Notes under the pieces: generated by a model
Told to the model about the DNA's origin: nothing
Databases searched by the model: none
The model's input: only the letters and a program-made list of their open reading frames with translations
Made by a program: the position numbers and the translations under genes
Shown here: in pieces, positions 1-6,435 of the stretch
Position numbering within the stretch: position 1 is the stretch's first letter
Layout: every line of letters begins with the position of its first letter
NCBI GenBank assembly: GCA_964487555.1
Contig: CAZART010000033.1
Location: 1-43,968 of the forward strand
DNA length: 43,968 nucleotides
Direction of reading: 5' to 3'
From: CAZART01 sp964487555
Lineage (GTDB): Bacteria; Bacteroidota; Rhodothermia; Rhodothermales; VXPQ01

Positions 1-374
1 TCAACAGCCTGCTTCCTCAAAGCGAGCAAGTGCGACAGGTATCCATTCCGGCGTCGTGCTCGAGCGGGAACGCGGCGGGAAAAAGCGAGATAGTAGCTAC
101 CGACGAATCGCCGCTAACGGCCACCCTGCTCGGGAATTATCCCAATCCATTTAACCCGTCAACGGTCATTTCGTATTCGGCCCCGTCGGACGCCACGGTT
201 GTGTTAAGCGTCTACGATCTCCTCGGAAGGCAGGTTGATCAGCTGACGATGCGGGCCGGTGCGGGCCCAAACCAGATACGATTCGATGGCAGCGGTCTTG
301 CCAGTGGAGCCTATCTGTACCGTCTGGAAAATGAATCGTGGTCACTTATGGGGAGGATGATGTTGACGGAGTAG
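1..374 (+). CDS. C-terminal end of a T9SS-secreted protein (5' truncated)
   Basis: The frame is open from the first bases of the window to the TAG at 372-374, so only the last ~124 residues of a longer protein are seen. They hold a type A sorting domain of the type IX secretion system: NYPNPFNPSTVISY, then the strand SVYDLLGRQVDQL, then LASGAYLYRLEN and a final SLMGRMMLTE. In this family the domain directs export through the outer membrane and is removed at the cell surface. The passenger part lies outside the window, so its function is unknown. A GTG at 30 is only an internal codon. The family call is secure. Confidence 0.85.
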   Translation, partial: NSLLPQSEQVRQVSIPASCSSGNAAGKSEIVATDESPLTATLLGNYPNPFNPSTVISYSAPSDATVVLSVYDLLGRQVDQLTMRAGAGPNQIRFDGSGLASGAYLYRLENESWSLMGRMMLTE

Positions 375-398
375 GCCCGAGTTCGGCAACGGCGTTCA

Positions 399-419
399 AA
401 GGCCGTAGGGCAGGGCCTT
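399..419 (+). terminator. Possible hairpin after the T9SS gene
   Basis: AAGGCC and GGCCTT form a 6-bp stem with a 9-base loop, 24 bases after the stop codon. No T run follows, so this is a weak candidate for an intrinsic terminator. Confidence 0.2.
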
Positions 420-490
420 CTAACCCGGGGTAATTTTCGACCTGTCACAGGGAATAAAAGATTCGGCGATGCGTAACCAAGTGCTCATGC

Positions 491-754
491 ATGAATACGG
501 CACCTGAAGGCCTAATTATTCCTATGTCGCCTTTCAGCAAAATGGCTCGCTCAAGGTTGTCCGAGCAGTTCGCGGAGATCTATCAGATGTCCCAGGATGA
601 ATACCGTGAGCTGCTCATTGCACTTCGCGACGACCGCATCGACCTCGAGGAGTTCACTTCGAGGGTCGATATGATGGCGGAAAGGCTGGTGAAGCTCAAG
701 CGGATCCGCGTCCAGCTAAGCATCGAGCGTGAGGAGCTCGACCGGTTCGACTGA
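491..754 (+). CDS. Small hypothetical protein, helical
   Basis: An 87-residue reading frame with no recognised family. It is rich in charged residues and looks mostly alpha-helical, with a likely coiled C-terminal half (RVDMMAERLVKLKRIRVQL) and an acidic end. There is no signal peptide or membrane segment. The start is uncertain: ATG 491 has no ribosome binding site, while ATG 524 (76 residues) has GAAGG about 13 bases upstream. Codon use resembles the neighbours and the frame stands alone between two clear genes, which supports it being real. No function can be given. Confidence 0.55.
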   Translation: MNTAPEGLIIPMSPFSKMARSRLSEQFAEIYQMSQDEYRELLIALRDDRIDLEEFTSRVDMMAERLVKLKRIRVQLSIEREELDRFD

Positions 755-792
755 GACTCCGCAGCGTAGCGGGTCGTTTTCTCGGCGATAAT

Positions 793-1566
793 TCACGCAC
801 TTGACTTGGTATGGAGGGCGAAGGCGGCCCCCTGCGGGTCGGTGCACTGCGCGACGCGGTCGCCGCCCGGCACCTCCATGGGTCCATTCAGCACTTTCCC
901 CCCTTTCGCATCGACCGTTTTCACGGCCGTGTCGATGTCGCGGACCATCACGTAATAGAGCCAGTACGGCGGGCCGGGCGCGGCCGTAGATTTGTTGTAC
1001 ATGCCGCCGAGGGTCGTCTTGTCGCGCCCGAACATCCGGTAAATGCCGACCTCGCCCATATCAAAGTCCTCGATCGCGCTCCAGCCGAACACGTCGGTGT
1101 AAAACGACATGGCCGCCTCGTGGTCGGTCGTGGCCAGCTCGTGCCAGCTGAAGTGGCCGTTCTTCGGCGCGCCGGCGGGGCCGGGAGGACCATCGCTGGG
1201 CGTAAACACAGCGAAGACAGCTCCCTGGGGATCGGCAAGTATGGCGAACCGGCCTACGGTGGGGATGTCCGCCGGTCCGTGCAGCACCTGACCACCCAGC
1301 TCCACCGTCTTTTTCGCGGCGGCATCGGTGTCGGGTACCGTCGTATAGGCGAGCCAGTGCGGCGGTACATTCCTGGCGGCTTCATCATCGAGACGAACCA
1401 CACCACCCAACGCCTCGTTGCCGGCTTTCCACATCGTGTAGTCGCTATCGTCCCACGCTTGCGTGCCCCAACCGACGACGTCATGGTAAAAGGCGATTGC
1501 GCCCTCGGTGTCGGTGGTCATCAGATCGTGCCAGACAAAATGGCCGTGCGTCCTGTCATCCGCCAT
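793..1566 (-). CDS. VOC family protein with two glyoxalase-like domains
   Basis: 257 residues made of two tandem vicinal oxygen chelate (VOC) modules, each starting with the same pattern: HFVWHDLMTTDTEGAIAFY near residue 8 and HFSWHELATTDHEAAMSFY near residue 137. Each repeat ends with a DPQGA(V/A)FA strand. The arrangement matches the PF00903-like bacterial proteins annotated as glyoxalase/bleomycin resistance-type or 27-kDa antigen-like VOC proteins. These usually bind a metal or small ligand, but the substrate is rarely known. The protein is cytoplasmic, with no signal peptide. It is monocistronic, convergent with the small hypothetical gene to its left. The fold call is secure; the reaction is not. 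Confidence 0.85.
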   Translation of the reverse strand: MADDRTHGHFVWHDLMTTDTEGAIAFYHDVVGWGTQAWDDSDYTMWKAGNEALGGVVRLDDEAARNVPPHWLAYTTVPDTDAAAKKTVELGGQVLHGPADIPTVGRFAILADPQGAVFAVFTPSDGPPGPAGAPKNGHFSWHELATTDHEAAMSFYTDVFGWSAIEDFDMGEVGIYRMFGRDKTTLGGMYNKSTAAPGPPYWLYYVMVRDIDTAVKTVDAKGGKVLNGPMEVPGGDRVAQCTDPQGAAFALHTKSSA

Positions 1567-2049
1567 CGTTCTTACCGTATAGTTCGACGTCTATCGATCG
1601 GACCGGCGGCGGGAAATCGCGAAATGGCGCGAGATCATCGTCACATTTTACCGGCCAACCAGTCCAAGGAAAGCGAAACGCCTCTCGTTCTCAAGGGCAC
1701 GTAGACGAGCGGCATCAAAAAGCCGGCGACAGCCGAAGCCGCCGCCGGCCGTGATTTCTCCGGGAACCGTTACTTCAGAAGCGTGACCGTGCGGCTCTGG
1801 CTGAGACCTCCCGGCCGTTCCGTCCGGCTGACGTCATCGAGTGAACGTCTCAACCTGGCGGTACGAGGCCGCCGCGGGGCGCAGTAGCGCCCGTGAAACC
1901 GTCGGGCGCGGCCTCGAGCCTTCGGCGCGCCGAACAACGGGGTAAACGGTGGCAGGAATGATTATTATGTCGTAGCGGGCCGACGGCGCATTACGAGTCG
2001 GTGGCCTGTTGAGTACGTACGCGGCTGGAATGAACATGGAGGGCTTGTG
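1567..2049. other. Intergenic stretch; faint T9SS-like C-terminal remnant
   Basis: No intact gene is recognised here. On the minus strand one frame ends at TAA 1770-1772 with GGLSQSRTVTLLK, which resembles the last residues of a T9SS sorting domain. A neighbouring frame just upstream reads SYRQVETFT, which resembles the preceding strand. The two are in different frames and the rest of the domain is not recognisable, so at most this is a decayed gene end. A GGAGGG ribosome binding site at 2038-2043 belongs to the next gene. Confidence 0.3.
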
Positions 2050-2538
2050 ATGCCGAATTTCCAATTACGAGAATGGTTGCGGGAGCATCTTGAGGCGCGG
2101 CGGGCACGGCGGATTACGCCGGCCGATGCCATGGGCAGAGCGCGTCGCGGCGCCGCCTATCTTGACGAGATCGCACCTGGCTGGACCGGTGCCATGGACG
2201 CCAGATCGCTCGATCTGGCCCACCGTAATACATGCGTGCTCGGCCAGCTTCACGGGTCGTTTTTGCTCGGCCTCGGGCGCGCCGGAGTGTTCAGTCTTAG
2301 CAGTGCGCCGCGGGCCAGCTTCTCGCCCGTAGATCTTGGATTTCACTGCGTGCAGGGCGTTTGCGACGCGCTGCAGGAGCAGGATTACGAATACCTGAAC
2401 CACGCCTGGCATGAGGAGATCGAGAAGCGGTGCCGACGGCGATCCGATGACGACCAGGAGGGTTCTCCGTCTATTCACGCCGATTTGCACGGCGACGGCG
2501 GCGTCGTCTCGAACGTCTCTTTCAGCGTTACGCCGTAG
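2050..2538 (+). CDS. Hypothetical protein with ARRGAAYLDE / VLGQLHG motifs
   Basis: 162 residues from ATG 2050, preferred over GTG 2047 because GGAGGG at 2038-2043 is then six bases upstream. The middle has the pattern ARRGAAYLDEIAPGW followed about 30 residues later by TCVLGQLHGSF. I associate this combination with short uncharacterised proteins of actinobacteria and phages (a memory-based impression, not a search). There are no membrane segments and no signal peptide. The C-terminus is acidic and low in complexity. It lies 85 bases before the enolase-superfamily gene on the same strand and could share its transcript. Function is unknown. Confidence 0.6.
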   Translation: MPNFQLREWLREHLEARRARRITPADAMGRARRGAAYLDEIAPGWTGAMDARSLDLAHRNTCVLGQLHGSFLLGLGRAGVFSLSSAPRASFSPVDLGFHCVQGVCDALQEQDYEYLNHAWHEEIEKRCRRRSDDDQEGSPSIHADLHGDGGVVSNVSFSVTP

Positions 2539-2623
2539 CTATTTAAGCCACGCATCTAGGTGCTCCGCGACAACTGCGTCGTCATTGAGGTGCGGGTAGG
2601 CCTTGTAAACGCTCAGAGACAGA

Positions 2624-3934
2624 ATGGCATCGGGACGGTTTGAGATCGCGCACGTCAACGCCGAGTTCGAGCGGGAGCCGCTGAGCCGGCCTTTCGGCTT
2701 CAAGGGCGGGTACCTCTCAGAGCTCTGGCAGGCAGTTTCGTATCTTGAGGATCGGGGGGGCCGCGGCGTCGTGGGCCTCGGGACGCAGAGCGTCTTGTGG
2801 TCGGATGCAGCCGTTTTCGCGTCGCAATCACAGGCGGGCGGAAATGCCTTCATGTTCGGAGTCACGGAATGGGCGCTTCAGACGGTGCGGGGTGCGACGT
2901 TCGAAGACCCGCTTGAAATGCTGGACGAAGTCTTGCCGAGGGCGCTTACGTATGCGCGGCGGATTACGCGTCGGCCGGAGCTTCGCACGACGTTCGTGCT
3001 GAATGCGCTCGTGGGAGTGGACCTGGCGGCGTGGGTGTTGCACGCGCGGTCTGGCGGCGTCGAGCACTTCGACGAGATGATCCCGAAGGCGTATCGTGCG
3101 GCCCTCATGCACCGGCACGACGCCGTGGCCCTTGTGCCGGCGGTCGGTTACGGAATGTCGTTGGAGGACGTGGGTCGAACGGCGGATGAGGGGTTTCTCT
3201 GCCTGAAAATCAAGCTGGGGCATCCTGGAAGTCAGGAGGAGATGTTGGAGGCGGACAAGCAACGGCTCTCGTCGATTCATCGCCTGGTGGTCAGGCGACA
3301 GACGCCGCATACGAAGAACGGGCGCCTCGCCTACTATCTCGACGCGAACGGGCGGTATGATCGTAAGGAGACCCTGCTCCGCCTGCTCGACCATGCCGAT
3401 ACGATAGGGGCGCTGGAACGCATCGTGTTGGTGGAGGAGCCGTTCCCCGAGTCGTCGCGTGAACGGGTGGACGATCTGGCCGTTCGGATCGCCGCGGATG
3501 AAAGCGCTCATACAGACGTCGATGCGCGGGAGCGCATTGACCTCGGTTATGGTGCGATCGCCCTAAAGCCTGTCGCCAAGACGCTCAGCATGACGCTCAA
3601 GATCTTGCGCGTAGCGCATGAGCGGGGTGTGCCGTGTTTCTGCGCGGATCTGACGGTGAATCCGATTCTCGTGGAATGGAACAAGGCGGTAGCCGCCCGC
3701 CTGGCGCCGCTGCCCGGTTTCCAGTGCGGATTTCTCGAAGCAAACGGCCGTCAGCACTACCGCAACTGGGTGGCGATGTCGTCCTATCATCCTCTCGCGG
3801 GCGCGCCGTGGACGAAGGCCGTCGACGGGATGTTTAGATTGGGGGATGATTTCTACGAGCAGGACGCGGGCGTTTTCGAAACGCCCCGGCACTACATGAA
3901 CATGGTCCGGCCGGCTCGAGCCGATCACGAATAG
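2624..3934 (+). CDS. Enolase-superfamily enzyme (mandelate racemase / muconate lactonizing-like)
   Basis: 436 residues with the catalytic layout of the enolase superfamily barrel: KIKLG with K195/K197 on the second strand, metal-ligand candidates D240 and N242 in YYLDANGRYD, E271/E272 in VLVEEPF, D292/E293 in AADESAH, and K315 in IALKP. Such enzymes abstract the proton next to a carboxylate using a Mg2+-stabilised intermediate; members include racemases, epimerases, dehydratases and cycloisomerases. The N-terminal capping region (SRPFGFKGGYLSE) and the C-terminal part (CADLTVNPILVEWNK, LPGFQCGFLEANGRQHY) are unlike the common dipeptide epimerases, so the substrate cannot be assigned. No pathway neighbours are seen. 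The superfamily call is strong. Confidence 0.8.
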   Translation: MASGRFEIAHVNAEFEREPLSRPFGFKGGYLSELWQAVSYLEDRGGRGVVGLGTQSVLWSDAAVFASQSQAGGNAFMFGVTEWALQTVRGATFEDPLEMLDEVLPRALTYARRITRRPELRTTFVLNALVGVDLAAWVLHARSGGVEHFDEMIPKAYRAALMHRHDAVALVPAVGYGMSLEDVGRTADEGFLCLKIKLGHPGSQEEMLEADKQRLSSIHRLVVRRQTPHTKNGRLAYYLDANGRYDRKETLLRLLDHADTIGALERIVLVEEPFPESSRERVDDLAVRIAADESAHTDVDARERIDLGYGAIALKPVAKTLSMTLKILRVAHERGVPCFCADLTVNPILVEWNKAVAARLAPLPGFQCGFLEANGRQHYRNWVAMSSYHPLAGAPWTKAVDGMFRLGDDFYEQDAGVFETPRHYMNMVRPARADHE

Positions 3935-4002
3935 CGGGTTCGCGTCCCGATCCACATGCTTCATCGCTCGCTCGAGGTACATCTTCACGCGACTGTGATT
4001 TG

Positions 4003-4113
4003 ATGGGCTCGCACGCAAGCGGCCCATGGGTGCACGGCCTCGCCGTAATCGGGTATCTGGCGATTGTCGGAATCGTAATCGCGTACCTGCGCCAGATCAT
4101 TGCGGCGTTGTGA
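4003..4113 (+). CDS. Very small single-pass membrane protein (36 aa)
   Basis: ATG 4003 to TGA 4111-4113 encodes 36 residues: a short polar start (MGSHASGPWVHG), one hydrophobic span (LAVIGYLAIVGIVIAYL) and a short end RQIIAAL. The span is long enough for one membrane helix. There is no convincing ribosome binding site. It fills the space between the enolase-superfamily gene and the convergent PQQ dehydrogenase, ending three bases before the latter's stop. Small helices of this kind are often subunits of respiratory complexes, but nothing here proves that. A chance frame is possible. Confidence 0.4.
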   Translation: MGSHASGPWVHGLAVIGYLAIVGIVIAYLRQIIAAL

Positions 4114-4116
4114 CAC

Positions 4117-6276
4117 CTACTGCGGGAGGGCGAATGCAACGTAAGCATCGCCCGATTTCGTGCCCATCTTCCCGCCTCCGCACGCGATGACGACGTACTG
4201 GCGGCCGCCGATCTCGTACGTGATCGGCGTGGCGTAACCGCCCGCGGGCAGCGGTGCTTCCCAGAGCAGCTCGCCGGTTTGCTTGTCATAGGCGTGAAGG
4301 CGTTCGTCCTTCGACGCTGCAATGAACACGAGTCCTCCCGCCGTGACGACGGGCCCTCCGTAGTTCTCCGTGCCGGTGCTGGGTATGCCGCGTTCCGTGA
4401 GTTCCTCGAATTCGCCGAGCGGCACGCGGAAAACGTATTCGCCCGTGCTCAGATCGATGGCATTCAGCGTGCCCCAGGGCGGCTCGATGGCGGGATAGCC
4501 GTCCTCGTCGAGAAAGCGGCCAAACGTCTCCAGCGCGAACGGTACGCGAGCGCCTTCCGGCACGGGTCGCCGTCGCTGCGTGGACGCTTCGCCGAACAGA
4601 AAGGCCGTGAGGGCTTCGACATCTTCTTCAGCCAGATGAGCGAAAGATGGCATCGCGCCTTTTCCCTCGACGAGAACGGACTTGACGGAATCGCGGCTCA
4701 GCTGCATCTCTTTCAAGGCGGGATAGACGCCGCTCTGACCTTCCCGTTCGCCGCCGTGACATCTGGCACAGTGCACGGCGTAGAGTGCTTCGCCCCCCTC
4801 GCTTGCGATGGGCTTCATGCGGAAGATCCACGGCATCTCGTTCGCGTTCACGTAGAGAATGCCGGTCGTCGGATCGTATCCGGCTCCGCCCCATTCCGCC
4901 CCGCCGTCGAAGCCCGGCAGCATGATGTTTCCCTGAAGAGAAGGAGGGATGAAGACGCCGTCGCTTCGAAGTGTACCCAGGGTTTCACGAATGCTCAGGC
5001 CCAGCGTCGTATCGCCGGCCCTCGCCATGTCGTTCAGCCTCGCCTGACTCCTTCCTGATACGTGGTTAATCCGATCTGCGGTGAAGCGCTGGCGGGCGAA
5101 CGGTTCGGGTTTTGAGGGCAGCGGCTGTGTAGGCCACGCTTCTTCACCGGGGAGATCGGAGGGGGGAACGGCGTGCTCCTCAATTGGGAAGAGGGGCGTG
5201 CCGGATACACGGTCGAAGACAAAGACGTGTCCGGACTTCGTCACCTGCGCGACGGCCGGCACGGATTTTCCGTCGCGTTCGACGGTGACGAGATTCGGCG
5301 GTGCAGGGAGGTCACGATCCCAGAGGTCGTGACGAACGATCTGGTAGTGCCAGATCCGCTTGCCGGAGCGTGCGTCGAGTGCGAGGAGCGTATTGGCGAA
5401 GAGATTTTTTCCCGTACGATTTCCGCCGTAGAAATCGAATGCAGCCGATCCGGTAGGAATAAAGGCGATACCGCGCTCTTCATCGACGGCCATGCCGGCC
5501 CAGTTATTGGCCCCTCCGATGTACGTGTAGGCCGCCGGCGGCCACGTGTCGTATCCGAACTCACCGGGGCGGGGAATGGTGTGGAACGTCCAGCGGATTT
5601 CGCCCGTCCGTACGTCGAAAGCGCGGATATCGCCCGGCGCGGACCCGGGCGATTCCAGCACCCGCGATCCGAGAATGATTAAGTCGTCGAAGACGGCGCC
5701 GGGCGTGGTGGCGAGCACGGAGAGCGCCTCCGGGTCGCGGTCCAGCCCTTCGCGCAGATCGACCTTGCCGCCTTCGCCGAAGGTAGGGACGAGGCGTCCC
5801 GTGAGCGCGTCGAGGGCAACGAGATGAAACCCTGCCGTGTAGTAGATGCGCCGGTCCGTTCCGTCCTCCCAGAACATCGCGCCCCTGTTCACGCCGCCGG
5901 CGGACGTTCTTGCATCCCCCGGATCGAACGTCCAGATTTCACGACCTGTCCCGGCGTGAACCGCAAACAGCTTGAGCTTCGGGTTCGTGCCGTAGAGGAT
6001 GCTGTCGACCACGAGCGGACTGCACTGGATCTGGGACGTATTCTGTGGGTCGGCATCGCCGGAGTTGTACATCCAGGCCTGTTCCAGTCGGACAACGCTG
6101 CTCGTATTGATCTGGTCGAGCGATGAATAATGGCTCCGCGTGGGATCGCCCAAATAGTGCTGCCAGGTGGAATAGGTCGCGTCGGAGGGTTCCGACTCCG
6201 ACGTCGTAGCGCCGGAGCAGGCGCCGAGCGCTGCGAGAAGAACGAGGCAGAGAACGATTCGCCGAGGCACGTGCAC
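4117..6276 (-). CDS. PQQ-dependent dehydrogenase lipoprotein with inserted cytochrome c domain
   Basis: 719 residues. The N-terminus is a lipoprotein signal (LVLLAALGAC). The body is a quinoprotein beta-propeller of the glucose/alcohol dehydrogenase type, with typical stretches such as WQHYLGDPTRSHYSSLDQI, GREIWTFDPG and the final GGGKMGTKSGDAYVAFALP. A cytochrome c domain is inserted near residues 490-565: CARCH at C503-H507 binds haem, and GAMPSF supplies the likely Met ligand. Known relatives oxidise sugars or alcohols with pyrroloquinoline quinone and pass electrons on through the haem. No PQQ synthesis genes are in the window, so the cofactor must be made elsewhere or imported. The sugar or alcohol used is unknown. 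Confidence 0.88.
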   Translation of the reverse strand: MHVPRRIVLCLVLLAALGACSGATTSESEPSDATYSTWQHYLGDPTRSHYSSLDQINTSSVVRLEQAWMYNSGDADPQNTSQIQCSPLVVDSILYGTNPKLKLFAVHAGTGREIWTFDPGDARTSAGGVNRGAMFWEDGTDRRIYYTAGFHLVALDALTGRLVPTFGEGGKVDLREGLDRDPEALSVLATTPGAVFDDLIILGSRVLESPGSAPGDIRAFDVRTGEIRWTFHTIPRPGEFGYDTWPPAAYTYIGGANNWAGMAVDEERGIAFIPTGSAAFDFYGGNRTGKNLFANTLLALDARSGKRIWHYQIVRHDLWDRDLPAPPNLVTVERDGKSVPAVAQVTKSGHVFVFDRVSGTPLFPIEEHAVPPSDLPGEEAWPTQPLPSKPEPFARQRFTADRINHVSGRSQARLNDMARAGDTTLGLSIRETLGTLRSDGVFIPPSLQGNIMLPGFDGGAEWGGAGYDPTTGILYVNANEMPWIFRMKPIASEGGEALYAVHCARCHGGEREGQSGVYPALKEMQLSRDSVKSVLVEGKGAMPSFAHLAEEDVEALTAFLFGEASTQRRRPVPEGARVPFALETFGRFLDEDGYPAIEPPWGTLNAIDLSTGEYVFRVPLGEFEELTERGIPSTGTENYGGPVVTAGGLVFIAASKDERLHAYDKQTGELLWEAPLPAGGYATPITYEIGGRQYVVIACGGGKMGTKSGDAYVAFALPQ

Positions 6277-6435
6277 GTCGCATCGATGAGCGTGGAGATC
6301 GGGGTCGGGTAGGACCCGTGTCGGCGAATCTAATAAAAAAGCGGTCCGGCGTCAGAGAATGGCCGAGAAGAAACGGTGTTATCTGACGGAGCTGCGCGTC
6401 GAGCCCACGCTGTTCTCTCTGCTCCGGACGTTCGG

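Noticed and set aside
811..1704. 297-residue plus-strand frame
   Set aside because: Antisense to the clear VOC gene; no family motifs.
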